Source: Chromatiales bacterium (GTDB lineage: Bacteria; Pseudomonadota; Gammaproteobacteria; Chromatiales; Chromatiaceae). From it: a stretch of DNA of 15,490 nt. The position numbers and the translations under genes are program-made. Where the stretch lies: positions 1 to 15,490 of the forward strand of contig JAHEIA010000013.1 in NCBI GenBank assembly GCA_024639625.1, written 5' to 3'. Position 1 is the first letter of the stretch, and every line of letters begins with the position of its first letter. The notes beneath the pieces were generated by a model, which worked only from the letters and a program-made list of their open reading frames with translations, was not told the origin of the DNA and did no database searches. Below are positions 6,070-14,414 of the stretch, piece by piece.

Positions 6070-7965
6070 GTGTCCCTGATCACGCTGCGCAACGCCCACC
6101 TCGGCTTCGGCGGCCCGGCGGTTCTGCAGGGTGTGGACCTGCGGGTCGAACGCGGTGAGCGGGTGTGTCTCGTCGGCCGCAACGGTGCCGGGAAGTCGTC
6201 TCTCATGAGAGTGCTCTCGGGCGAGGTCGCGCTCGACGATGGGGAGCGTTCGGTTGCCCAGGGCGCGCGCATCGGTCACCTACCCCAGGAGGTTTCGGGG
6301 GGCATCGCGGGGCGGGTCTTCGATGTGGTAGCCGGTGCCTTGGGCGAGCTCACCGAGTTGCTTCGCGAGTACCAAGCGATCAATCTGCACCTCCAACAAC
6401 AGCCCAATCCCGAGCTGATGTCCCGCCTGGCGCGCGTGCAGCACGCCTTGGAGGCCGCCGAGGGCTGGAGCACGGAGCAGCGCATCGAGACCGTTCTTTC
6501 GCGTCTCACGCTGGCCCCGGACGACGATTTCAAGACCCTGTCTGGCGGTGTCCAGCGACGGGTGCTGCTCGCCCGGGCACTGGTCACAGAACCCGATCTG
6601 CTGCTCTTGGACGAGCCCACCAATCACCTCGATATCGACACCATTGGCTGGCTGGAGGAGTTTCTTCTCGGCTACCGCGGCTCCTTGCTGTTCGTGACCC
6701 ACGACCGCAGGTTTTTGCAGCGACTCGCTACCCGTATCATCGATCTCGATCGGGGGCAGCTCCGGGACTGGCCCGGGGACTACCAGAACTTTTTGCGCCG
6801 GCGCGATGAGCTCATCCTGGCCGAGTCGCAGGAACGGGAGCGCTTCGATAAGAAACTGGCGCAGGAAGAGGTTTGGGTTCGGCAGGGGATCAAGGCCCGC
6901 CGCACGCGCAACGAGGGCCGCGTCCGCGCCCTCAAGGCCTTGCGCGATGTGCGGCAGCGGCGTCGGGAAGCTGTCGGTTCCAGCAGCATGCGCCTGCAGA
7001 ATGCGGGGGCCTCGGGCAGGCTGGTGGTCGAGGTGGAGAACGTCGACTACCGGTGGACGGGGGCCCCGATCATTAAGGGTTTCTCCACCACCATCCTGCG
7101 CGGCGACAAGGTGGGTGTGATCGGCCCCAACGGCGTGGGCAAGAGCACCCTGCTGAACCTGCTGCTGGGCCGGATCGCGCCGGCGAGCGGCCGAGTACAC
7201 TTGGGCACCCGTCTCGAGGTCGCCTATTTCGACCAGATGCGCTCGCAACTGCAAGACGACAAGAGTGTGCAGGACAACGTGGCCGACGGCGCCAGCCAGG
7301 TCCAGGTGTTCGGCAAGAGTAAACACGTGATCGGATACCTGCAGGACTTCCTGTTCACGCCGGAGCGCGCCAGAACCCCGGTACGGGCGCTCTCCGGCGG
7401 TGAGCGCAACCGGCTCTTGCTGGCGCGCCTGTTCGCTAGGCCCGCCAACGTGCTGGTGTTGGACGAACCGACCAACGACCTGGATACGGACACCCTGGAG
7501 CTGCTCGAGGACCTGCTGGTCGCGTATTCGGGCACCTTGCTTCTGGTGAGCCACGACCGGGCATTCCTCGATCATGTGGTAACCAGTTGTCTGGTGTTCG
7601 AGGGGGACGGGCGGATCGGCGAATACGTGGGCGGCTACGAGGAATGGGTGCGCCAGCGGGCTGCCCCCGCGCCTGCCGGCAAGAGCTCGGGCGCGAAGCG
7701 GCCGGCGCAGGCCCCCGGCGCGAAGCCGCCTGTCGGATCGCGCAAGCTCGGGTACAAGGCGCAGAGGGAGTTGGCGGACTTGCCGGCGAAGATCGAGGCG
7801 GTGGAGTCCCAGCTGGACTCGCTGCAGAGCGCCATGGGGGTTGCGGATTTCTATCAGCAGGGGGGAGAGGCGATCGCAGCGGCGAACGCCCAATTGGGCG
7901 AGCTGCAGTCCCAGCTCGCGGAGCTCTACCGTCGGTGGGAGGAGCTCGAGGCGGCGCCGCGCTGA
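6070..7965 (+). CDS. uup: ABC-F family ATPase Uup
   Basis: The 632-residue protein has two ABC ATPase domains and no membrane segments. The first has Walker A GRNGAGKS (36-43), signature LSGGVQ (157-162) and Walker B DEPTNHLD (181-188). The second has GPNGVGKST (352-360), LSGGER (441-446) and DEPTNDLD (465-472). A charged linker of about 80 residues joins them, and a Pro/Ala/Lys-rich hinge leads to a C-terminal coiled-coil domain (about 555-632), as in Uup; E. coli Uup has a nearly equal length. Uup is a cytosolic, ribosome-associated, DNA-binding ABC-F protein linked to precise transposon excision and ribosome function. The GTG at 6070 is chosen because VSLITLRNAHLGFGGP is the standard family N-terminus; a longer version from 5956 adds only Arg-rich sequence. 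No strong ribosome site precedes it. It appears monocistronic. Confidence 0.92.
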   Translation: MSLITLRNAHLGFGGPAVLQGVDLRVERGERVCLVGRNGAGKSSLMRVLSGEVALDDGERSVAQGARIGHLPQEVSGGIAGRVFDVVAGALGELTELLREYQAINLHLQQQPNPELMSRLARVQHALEAAEGWSTEQRIETVLSRLTLAPDDDFKTLSGGVQRRVLLARALVTEPDLLLLDEPTNHLDIDTIGWLEEFLLGYRGSLLFVTHDRRFLQRLATRIIDLDRGQLRDWPGDYQNFLRRRDELILAESQERERFDKKLAQEEVWVRQGIKARRTRNEGRVRALKALRDVRQRRREAVGSSSMRLQNAGASGRLVVEVENVDYRWTGAPIIKGFSTTILRGDKVGVIGPNGVGKSTLLNLLLGRIAPASGRVHLGTRLEVAYFDQMRSQLQDDKSVQDNVADGASQVQVFGKSKHVIGYLQDFLFTPERARTPVRALSGGERNRLLLARLFARPANVLVLDEPTNDLDTDTLELLEDLLVAYSGTLLLVSHDRAFLDHVVTSCLVFEGDGRIGEYVGGYEEWVRQRAAPAPAGKSSGAKRPAQAPGAKPPVGSRKLGYKAQRELADLPAKIEAVESQLDSLQSAMGVADFYQQGGEAIAAANAQLGELQSQLAELYRRWEELEAAPR

Positions 7966-7966
7966 A

Positions 7967-8017
7967 CGGCCCCGGCTTGCGAGCGGGCTCGCCGAAAGGT
8001 TCCCCAGCGGGGGGCCG
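7967..8017 (+). terminator. Structured region after uup, possible terminator
   Basis: CGGCCCC (7967-7973) can pair with GGGGCCG (8011-8017). Between them lie a perfect GCGAGC-GG-GCTCGC hairpin (7979-7992) and CCCC-AGC-GGGG (8002-8012). The structure starts right after the uup stop codon and ends before the soe promoter candidate. The following bases are GGAAAAGACC rather than a T tract, so intrinsic termination is uncertain. Confidence 0.35.
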
Positions 8018-8029
8018 GGAAAAGACCGA

Positions 8030-8059
8030 TTGCAGGTAAGTAATCAGGAATATTAGAAT
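8030..8059 (+). promoter_or_regulatory. Candidate soeABC promoter
   Basis: TTGCAG (8030-8035) and TAGAAT (8054-8059; five of six bases of the consensus -10) are 18 bases apart. They lie in an AT-rich island in otherwise GC-rich DNA, 57 bases before the soeA start. The -35 match is weak. No perfect TTGAT-N4-ATCAA box is visible here. Confidence 0.35.
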
Positions 8060-8115
8060 AGACCGATCATTTGACCCGAGAACTGCCCGCTGGGCAGCCA
8101 GGAGGTCGTTCAAGC

Positions 8116-11013
8116 ATGCGCACCCCGAATACTCACTCGGACCGGGACCTCGGGCGAGTCGAAGTCAAGGAGACGACCTGCTACATGTGCGCCTGCCGTT
8201 GCGGCATCCGGGTTACCCTGCGTGACGGTCAAGTGCGCCATATCGAGGGCAATCCGCAGCATCCCGTGAACCGGGGGGTCATCTGCGCCAAGGGTTCGTC
8301 CGGGATCATGAAGCAGTATTCCCCCGCCCGGCTCACCAAGCCCCTGTTACGCAAGCGGGGGGCGCTGCGGGGCGACGCGGACTTCGAGGAGATCGGCTGG
8401 GAGCAGGCCTTCGAGTTGCTGCAACAGCGGCTGGCGGGCATTCGCGCCGAGGACCCCAAGCGTTTCGCCCTGTTTACCGGGCGTGACCAGATGCAGGCGC
8501 TGACAGGGCTGTTCGCCAAGCAGTTCGGTACCCCGAACTACGCGGCGCACGGCGGGTTCTGCTCGGTCAACATGGCGGCGGGACTGATCTACACCATCGG
8601 CGGTTCGTTCTGGGAATTTGGTGGTCCCGATCTCGAGCGGAGCAAGCTGTTCATCATGATCGGCACCGCGGAAGACCACCATTCCAACCCTATGAAGGTG
8701 GCCCTATCGCATTTCAAACGCGCCGGCGGGCGGTTCATTTCGATCAACCCGATCCGCACCGGCTACTCCGCCATCGCCGACGAGTGGGTTCCGATCCGTC
8801 CGGGAACCGACGGTGCGCTGCTCCTGGCGCTGGTCCACGAGATCATCAAACAGGGTCTGTACGACCGAGATTTCCTGATTCGCTACACCAATGCGGCGGA
8901 ATTGGTGAATCTCGATCCGGACAGCACCGAGCAGGGGATGTTCGTGCGTTTCGAAGTTCCCAAGGAAGAGGGTTGCTTCGATCCGCAGAACAAGCTGTGG
9001 TGGGATCGGGACCTGAACAAGCCGATCTCCTGCCACACGGAAGGTGTCGACCCGTATCTCCTGGGCGAGTTCAAGCTGCATGACGGGACACCCGTCAAAC
9101 CCGCCTTTCAGCTGCTGCACGAACGCGTGCAGGACTATACGCCGGAGTGGGCGGAGGCTATCACCGGGATCCCAGCGGCGACCATCCGCCGGCTGGCCCA
9201 TGAGATGGGCGTTACCGCGCGCGACCAGAGGATCGAGTTGCCGATCCAGTGGACCGATGCCTGGGACAACGAACACGCCAGCGTAGTGGGTAATCCGGTG
9301 GCCTTCCATGCAATGCGGGGAGTGGCGGCGCACTCCAACGGTTTCCATACCATCCGTTCCCTGGGCATCCTGATGTCCCTGCTCGGCACCATCGACCGCC
9401 CCGGCGGATTCCGCCACAAGGCCCCCTTTCCGCGCCCCATCCCGCCCTGTCCGAAGCCGCCGAAGGGGCCGCAGGACGTGCGGCCGAACAGCGTTCTGGA
9501 AGGCTCGCCCCTCGGCTGGCCGGCCGAGCCCGACGATCTGTTTGTCGACGAAGCGGGCGAACCGCTGCGTATCGATAAGGCTTTCTCCTGGGAATACCCG
9601 CTGTCGGTGCACGGTTTGATGCACAACGTGATCACCAACGCCTGGCGCGGCGACCCGTATCCGCTCGACACCCTGCTGCTGTTCATGGCCAACATGGCGT
9701 GGAATTCCTCCATGAACACACAAAAGGTGCGCAGGATGCTCACCGATCGAGATGCTTCCGGTGAATACAAGATCCCTTTCCTGGTGGTCTGCGACGCTTT
9801 CGATTCCGAGACCGTGGCCTTCGCCGACTTGGTGTTGCCGGATACCAGCTACCTAGAACGGCACGATGTCATGTCGATGCTCGATCGACCGATCTCCGAG
9901 TTCGAAGGCCCGGTGGATTCGGTGCGCATCCCGGTGCTACCGCCCAGCGGCGACTGCAAACCGTTTCAGGATGTCCTGATCGAGCTGGGCACTCGCCTCG
10001 GCTTGCCCGCGTTCGTGCGCGAGGATGGATCACGGAAATTTCGCGACTACCCGGACTTCATCATCAACTACGAGACCTCGCCCGGATCGGGGATCGGTTT
10101 CCTGGCGGGCTGGCGCGGCAAGATCGGCGAAAAATTTCTCAAGGGCGAGCCCAATCCGCGGCAGTGGGAGATGTACCGGAAGAACCACTGCGTCTACCAG
10201 TACGAGCTCCCGCGCTCGTATCAGTACATGCGCAACTGGAACAAGGGCTACCTGCTCTGGGCTCGCGCACACGGCATGGTGCGTTATGCGGAGCCGGTTA
10301 CGATCCACCTGTACTCGGAACCGCTGCAAAAGTTCCGGCTTGCGGCGCGGGGGAAATGGGACGGCAAGCAGCCACCGGAGCGGCTGCGGCAACGGGTGGA
10401 GACGTATTTCGACCCGCTCCCCTTCTTCAGCGAGCCGCTCGAGGACCGCCTAACGGATATCCACAGCTATCCGCTGCACGCGCTCACCCAGCGCCCCATG
10501 GCGATGTACCATTCGTGGGACTCACAGAACGCCTGGTTGCGCCAGATCCACAGCCACAACTTCCTGTTCGTGAACCCCAAGGTGGGGGCGGCACAGGGTT
10601 TCGCCGACGGCGATTGGATCTGGATCGAGTCGCGCACCAGCCGGGTGCGCTGCATGTGCCGGTTCTCTGAGGCGGTAGAACCGGGCACGGTCTGGACCTG
10701 GAATGCGATCGGCAAGGCGGCGGGCGCCTGGGGCCTGTCGCCGAAAGCGGATGAATCGCAGAAGGGTTTCCTGCTCAACCACTTGATCGACGAAGAACTG
10801 CCCCCCTGTGAGTCGGGCGAGCATCTTTCCAATTCCGACCCGGTCACCGGGCAGGCTGCATGGTTCGATCTACGGGTGAAGGTGTACCGGACAGACGAGG
10901 GTGAACCTCGACAGAGCTCTCCGCAGTTCAAGCCGCAACCCCCGGTTCCCGGCATGCCGCGGCGGCGTAAACGCTGGCTGCGCTATTTCGCCGGACGCAA
11001 GGCCAAGCCATGA
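8116..11013 (+). CDS. soeA: Molybdopterin catalytic subunit, SoeA-type sulfite dehydrogenase
   Basis: This 965-residue protein belongs to the DMSO-reductase (CISM) superfamily. Near the N-terminus Cys22, Cys25, Cys29 and Cys57 (CYMCACRC...GVICAKG) form the [4Fe-4S] FS0 site; Cys27 is an extra cysteine. Molybdopterin-binding domains follow, and HGGFCSVNM places Cys149 as the likely Mo ligand, as in the polysulfide/thiosulfate reductase and SoeA group. There is no twin-arginine signal peptide, which fits cytoplasmic SoeA and argues against exported Psr/Phs/Dms enzymes. The ATG at 8116 has a GGAGG ten bases upstream; an in-frame TTG at 8071 is less likely. With the downstream FeS and DmsC-like genes it should form SoeABC, oxidising sulfite to sulfate and feeding quinone. 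The fold is certain; the sulfite substrate rests on operon layout, missing Tat signal and family resemblance, so a related sulfur substrate is possible. Confidence 0.85.
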   Translation: MRTPNTHSDRDLGRVEVKETTCYMCACRCGIRVTLRDGQVRHIEGNPQHPVNRGVICAKGSSGIMKQYSPARLTKPLLRKRGALRGDADFEEIGWEQAFELLQQRLAGIRAEDPKRFALFTGRDQMQALTGLFAKQFGTPNYAAHGGFCSVNMAAGLIYTIGGSFWEFGGPDLERSKLFIMIGTAEDHHSNPMKVALSHFKRAGGRFISINPIRTGYSAIADEWVPIRPGTDGALLLALVHEIIKQGLYDRDFLIRYTNAAELVNLDPDSTEQGMFVRFEVPKEEGCFDPQNKLWWDRDLNKPISCHTEGVDPYLLGEFKLHDGTPVKPAFQLLHERVQDYTPEWAEAITGIPAATIRRLAHEMGVTARDQRIELPIQWTDAWDNEHASVVGNPVAFHAMRGVAAHSNGFHTIRSLGILMSLLGTIDRPGGFRHKAPFPRPIPPCPKPPKGPQDVRPNSVLEGSPLGWPAEPDDLFVDEAGEPLRIDKAFSWEYPLSVHGLMHNVITNAWRGDPYPLDTLLLFMANMAWNSSMNTQKVRRMLTDRDASGEYKIPFLVVCDAFDSETVAFADLVLPDTSYLERHDVMSMLDRPISEFEGPVDSVRIPVLPPSGDCKPFQDVLIELGTRLGLPAFVREDGSRKFRDYPDFIINYETSPGSGIGFLAGWRGKIGEKFLKGEPNPRQWEMYRKNHCVYQYELPRSYQYMRNWNKGYLLWARAHGMVRYAEPVTIHLYSEPLQKFRLAARGKWDGKQPPERLRQRVETYFDPLPFFSEPLEDRLTDIHSYPLHALTQRPMAMYHSWDSQNAWLRQIHSHNFLFVNPKVGAAQGFADGDWIWIESRTSRVRCMCRFSEAVEPGTVWTWNAIGKAAGAWGLSPKADESQKGFLLNHLIDEELPPCESGEHLSNSDPVTGQAAWFDLRVKVYRTDEGEPRQSSPQFKPQPPVPGMPRRRKRWLRYFAGRKAKP

Positions 11014-11035
11014 CGGGGCGTGGAGGGGACGTGAA

Positions 11036-11761
11036 ATGACCCAATTGGCTCTGGTGATCGATCTCAACGTCTGCGTCGGCTGTCACGCCTGCGTGACCAG
11101 CTGCAAGGAATGGAACACCTCGGGTTGGGCCGGCCCGCTGTCGGATCTGCGGCCCTACGATGCGGACCCCTCGGGCACTTTCTTCAATCGGGTGCAGACC
11201 TTCGAGGTGGGTGAGTTCCCGAACACCGAAACGGTGCATTTCCCTAAAAGCTGTTTGCATTGCGAGGATCCACCCTGTGTCCCGGTGTGCCCCACGGGGG
11301 CCTCCTACAAACGCGAGGAAGACGGCATCGTACTGGTCGACTACGACAAGTGCATCGGCTGCAAGTATTGCTCCTGGGCATGCCCCTACGGCGCTCGCGA
11401 ACTGGATGAGCGCCAACGGGTGATGAAGAAGTGCACACTGTGCGTGGACCGTATTGCCGAGCCGACATTGCCGCCCGAAGAACGGCGCCCCGCTTGCGTG
11501 CTCGCTTGCCCCACCAGCGCCAGGTTGTTTGGCGATATCCATGATCCGAACTCCGAGGTCTCGGTGGCGATCCGCGAACAGGGGGGCTATCAACTGATGC
11601 CGGAGTGGGGCACCAATCCGGCGAACCACTATTTGCCCAGGCGCAAGACCCGCATCCGTATTCACGAGGACGAGTTACTGCGCGCCGACAACCCGCTGCA
11701 CAAGGAGGAGCTTCCGGAATTGCCGGAAGGCGCGGAGACCCTGGACGATGTTGCCTGGTAA
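11036..11761 (+). CDS. soeB: Four-cluster ferredoxin subunit of the SoeABC-type complex
   Basis: The 241-residue protein carries sixteen cysteines in four groups: Cys13/16/19/23 (CVGCHACVTSC), Cys73/76/81/85 (CLHCEDPPCVPVC), Cys106/109/112/116 (CIGCKYCSWAC) and Cys133/136/154/158. These are ligands for four [4Fe-4S] clusters, as in DmsB, PsrB and SoeB electron-transfer subunits. It should carry electrons from the molybdenum centre of SoeA to the membrane anchor SoeC. No Tat or Sec signal is present, matching a cytoplasmic complex. The ATG at 11036 is chosen over an upstream in-frame ATG at 10901 that lies inside soeA; it has a GGAGGGG ribosome site nearby and follows the soeA stop by 22 bp. 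The Asp/Glu-rich C-terminal tail after about residue 205 lies outside the cluster-binding fold. Confidence 0.9.
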   Translation: MTQLALVIDLNVCVGCHACVTSCKEWNTSGWAGPLSDLRPYDADPSGTFFNRVQTFEVGEFPNTETVHFPKSCLHCEDPPCVPVCPTGASYKREEDGIVLVDYDKCIGCKYCSWACPYGARELDERQRVMKKCTLCVDRIAEPTLPPEERRPACVLACPTSARLFGDIHDPNSEVSVAIREQGGYQLMPEWGTNPANHYLPRRKTRIRIHEDELLRADNPLHKEELPELPEGAETLDDVAW

Positions 11762-11797
11762 TCGCTGCGGCAGCCGATTCCAGCGAAGGGAGAGACC

Positions 11798-12778
11798 ATG
11801 CATCCTGCGTTATCGGTAATTTTTCTGACCACCTTGATCGGTGCCGGACAGGGGTTCTTCCTCGCCCTTTATACCGGTCAGGTCTACTCGCTTGGGAACC
11901 TGCTGCCCGCGCAAAGCAGCCTTACCTTTTATGCCTACGGCAGTCTGATCGCCCTGGCATTGCTGGCCGGCGGCCTCCTCGCATCGTTCTTTCACCTGGG
12001 CCATCCGGAGCGTGCCTGGCGGGCGGCGTCCCAATGGCGCACCTCCTGGCTGTCCCGCGAGGTGATCATCCTGCCGCTGTTCATGGGCCTGGTGCTGGTC
12101 TACGGGGCGCTCCACTACTTCGGGTTGACGCGCCCGGTGTTTCGCCTTGGCCAGGCCGTGGTCGTGGACCTGAGCTTGCTGGTCGGCGGGTTGGCTAGCG
12201 CCGCGGCCTTTCTGCTCTATCTCTCCACGGCCATGATCTACGCCAGCCTGCGCTTTCTTCAGGAGTGGTACTCGCCGTTGACGGTCGCCAATTATACCTT
12301 GCTCGGGCTGGCCTCGGGATTCACTCTGGCTGCCGCATTCTGCGCCTGGTCGGGCAGCGAACTGGTCCTGTTCTACACCAGCGAGGCCCTGCTGCTGACC
12401 CTGATCGCGTTCCTGGTGCGTGGGCTTTCCCTGCTGCGCAACCGCCGCATAAGGCACAAGTCCACGCTGCAGACAGCGATCGGTGTGCGTCACACTCGAA
12501 TCGAGCAGAAGGCCCAGGGCGCAATGGGAGGGTCGTTCAACACCCGGGAGTTCTTCCACGGGCGCAGCCGAGCGGCGATGCGAACCTTGAAGTATCTGTT
12601 TCTCGTGCTCGTCTTTGGCTTGCCGCTGCTGCTGTTAGGTGCCGGCCTCGCCGTGGACTCGCTCTGGCTGCCCGCAGCGGCCTTTCTGATCCAGTATGCC
12701 GGTCTGCTGTTGGAACGCTTCTATTTCTTTGCCGATTCGCGGCACCCGCAGAACCTGTACTACCAATATATTTCCTAG
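11798..12778 (+). CDS. soeC: DmsC-type membrane anchor of the SoeABC-type complex
   Basis: The 326-residue protein is highly hydrophobic, with about eight predicted membrane helices (roughly 5-28, 44-66, 87-107, 118-142, 155-174, 185-206, 264-286 and 287-309). A basic loop of about 55 residues lies between the sixth and seventh. HLGHPERAWRA (66-76), between helices two and three, is typical of the DmsC family, which anchors molybdoenzymes and exchanges electrons with quinones; there is no heme-binding requirement. In SoeABC it would hold SoeAB on the cytoplasmic side and reduce quinone. The start ATG has a GGGAGA site a few bases upstream and follows soeB by 36 bp, so the three genes are one operon. 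No further gene follows on this strand; the next gene converges. Confidence 0.88.
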   Translation: MHPALSVIFLTTLIGAGQGFFLALYTGQVYSLGNLLPAQSSLTFYAYGSLIALALLAGGLLASFFHLGHPERAWRAASQWRTSWLSREVIILPLFMGLVLVYGALHYFGLTRPVFRLGQAVVVDLSLLVGGLASAAAFLLYLSTAMIYASLRFLQEWYSPLTVANYTLLGLASGFTLAAAFCAWSGSELVLFYTSEALLLTLIAFLVRGLSLLRNRRIRHKSTLQTAIGVRHTRIEQKAQGAMGGSFNTREFFHGRSRAAMRTLKYLFLVLVFGLPLLLLGAGLAVDSLWLPAAAFLIQYAGLLLERFYFFADSRHPQNLYYQYIS

Positions 12779-12781
12779 CCA

Positions 12782-12806
12782 GGCCCCCATGCTGCATAAA
12801 GGGGCC
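12782..12806. terminator. Hairpin after soeC between converging genes
   Basis: GGCCCC (12782-12787) pairs with GGGGCC (12801-12806) around a 13-base loop, starting four bases after the soeC stop. It lies in the 73-bp gap between converging genes and could stop transcription from the soe operon. No T tract follows. Confidence 0.4.
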
Positions 12807-12810
12807 GCGA

Positions 12811-12824
12811 GAATTGCGCAATTC
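12811..12824. repeat. Perfect 14-bp palindrome GAATTGCGCAATTC
   Basis: A perfect palindrome flanked by CGCGA on the left and CGCGAG on the right, so the pairing can extend with one bulge to about 22 bp. It lies between the soeC hairpin and the converging HD-GYP stop. It may be part of a bidirectional terminator or a protein-binding site. Confidence 0.45.
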
Positions 12825-12851
12825 CGCGAGAGCGTAGACCTACGGGAGACC

Positions 12852-14414
12852 TTACCAGGCCGCGAGCTCCCGGTCGGGCAGCCGGTTACGGATCTCGATG
12901 AAGCGCTGCAGGTTGTCGATGAATAGGTCGAGCAAGACCGGGTCGAACTTCCTGCCACGCTGCTCTCGCAGGTAACCGATCACCCGGTTGAGTTCCCAGG
13001 GCAGCTTGTAGCAACGGTCGCTGCCCAGGGCGTCGAACACGTCGCCCAGGGCTACGATGCGCCCGAAGATATGGATCTGCTCGCCGCTCCTCCCGGCGGG
13101 ATAGCCGGTGCCATCCCAGTTCTCGTGATGTTGCTCGGCGATGATCGAAGCGGCCTGGAGAATCGGGCGCTTCGACGAGCCGAGGATGCGCGCTCCGTGC
13201 AGGGCGTGGGACTTCATGAGTTCCCACTCTTGCTCATCCAGATGGCCCGGATTGTTGAGGATGGAGTCGGGCACGCCGATCTTCCCGATATCGTGCAGCG
13301 GTGCCGCCGAATAGAGGATCTCCGCTTGTTGCTGCTCCATTCCGGCGAGCAACGCCAGCTCGCGGGCGTATTCCGCCACGCGGTGTACATGATGCGCCGT
13401 TTCTCCGGAACGGGTTTCCACCGCATCGCCTAGGATGTAGAGGATGTCTTTTTGTGTCGCCTCAATGTCTTGGCGCAACTGCAGGTTTTCCAGCCCGATG
13501 GTGACATTGCGGAAGAATAATTCGATCAGCCCCTGATCGGGTATCGTCAGGGTGCTCTCGCTGGCGACATAGATGACCGCATCGGTGCCCGTGCGGGTGC
13601 TCAGATAGCCGGCAAAGTAATTCTCCTCCTGCAGGTTTCTCTTCTCCCTGAGCACGCGTTGGATACGCTGGTTAACGTCTTCGGAGAGCACGCCGCGGGG
13701 GTCCTGACCGATATACTGTTTGTCCTCTCCGGTAGCCGCAAGTATGACCTGCCGGTTCTCCCTGGAGTCGGATGACACGCCTAGGTTGCGCACGTAGAGC
13801 ACATCCTGCTCCAGATAGAGCAGGGCCGCGACTTGCTCCAAGGTGCCCTGGGCGAGTTGCTCCAATGATCGTTGCTCCAGGATCGTGGCCGATGCATTGA
13901 TCACTTTGATCAGGCCGCGCCGATTCTGGTCCAGGCTGAGCAACGCACGATAGGTGCCGAGAGCGGTATAGATGCTGGTGAACAGCTTTTGCGCCGTAAG
14001 CTCGGTCTTCTCTTTGTAGTCGTTGATATCGTAGTCCTGGACTACCTGGCGCTCAGGGGCCTGGCCGGGTTGTCCGGTCCGCAGGATGATGCGTACGAAA
14101 GGATTGCCCAATTCCTCTCGCACATAGCGCGCCACCGCCAAGCCTGCGTTGTCTTCCTCCATGACCACGTCCAAGAGCATCACCGCGATATCGGGATAGT
14201 CGCGCGTGATGCCTCGCGCTTGCTCGCCCGAATAGGCGCACAGAAACTCCAGTCCACGGCCGGCGAAGGAGAATCCGTCGAGCGCCAGCTTGGTTACCGC
14301 ATGGACTTCGGAGTCGTCGTCGACGATTAGGATCTTCCAGGCGTCCCCGGAGCGCTCGCCGGTCCGCGTGGTGTCGGTCTCTTCCTGAAATGCCAATGCG
14401 TCGTTGTCGTTCAT
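12852..14414 (-). CDS. REC-DUF3369-HD-GYP response regulator, predicted c-di-GMP phosphodiesterase
   Basis: The 520-residue protein starts with a receiver domain (about 27-150) with acidic pocket residues Asp32-Asp34, phosphoacceptor Asp82 (VMLLDVVM), Thr113 and a Lys near 134-136. A DUF3369 region (about 165-315) follows; it is a GAF-like module found in such regulators. The C-terminal HD-GYP domain (about 318-510) keeps its catalytic signature: HHVHRV, HD at His374-Asp375 (LHDIGKIG), a downstream His in SHALHG, HHE (429-431) and GYP (437-439, DGTGYP). It should hydrolyse c-di-GMP when phosphorylated. The ATG at 14412-14414 overlaps the kinase stop as ATGA (14411-14414), which favours it over the longer frame. 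The overlap implies coupled synthesis with the kinase, its likely phosphodonor. The phenotype controlled (motility, biofilm) is not visible from sequence. Confidence 0.9.
   Translation of the reverse strand: MNDNDALAFQEETDTTRTGERSGDAWKILIVDDDSEVHAVTKLALDGFSFAGRGLEFLCAYSGEQARGITRDYPDIAVMLLDVVMEEDNAGLAVARYVREELGNPFVRIILRTGQPGQAPERQVVQDYDINDYKEKTELTAQKLFTSIYTALGTYRALLSLDQNRRGLIKVINASATILEQRSLEQLAQGTLEQVAALLYLEQDVLYVRNLGVSSDSRENRQVILAATGEDKQYIGQDPRGVLSEDVNQRIQRVLREKRNLQEENYFAGYLSTRTGTDAVIYVASESTLTIPDQGLIELFFRNVTIGLENLQLRQDIEATQKDILYILGDAVETRSGETAHHVHRVAEYARELALLAGMEQQQAEILYSAAPLHDIGKIGVPDSILNNPGHLDEQEWELMKSHALHGARILGSSKRPILQAASIIAEQHHENWDGTGYPAGRSGEQIHIFGRIVALGDVFDALGSDRCYKLPWELNRVIGYLREQRGRKFDPVLLDLFIDNLQRFIEIRNRLPDRELAAW

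Noticed and set aside
5660..6079. Open frame of 139 codons in the gap before uup
   Set aside because: Composition is Arg/Ser/Pro-rich, no domain is recognised, and it overlaps the uup start. It is not supported as a gene, though a decayed or novel gene cannot be ruled out.
6280..7893. Long open frame of 537 codons on the minus strand
   Set aside because: It lies antisense to uup, whose ATPase motifs are complete. The translation is His/Gln/Arg-rich and matches nothing; it is a high-GC shadow.
8704..9723. Open frame of 339 codons on the minus strand
   Set aside because: It is antisense to soeA, has no motif and no ribosome site.
8116..12778. Reading the operon as dmsABC, psrABC or phsABC
   Set aside because: The catalytic subunit has no twin-arginine signal, and its N-terminal and Mo-ligand regions look like SoeA. 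The alternative remains possible at the substrate level.
13897..13913. TTGAT-CACTTTG-ATCAG resembling an Fnr box
   Set aside because: The half-sites are 7 bases apart instead of 4, and the site lies inside the HD-GYP coding region.
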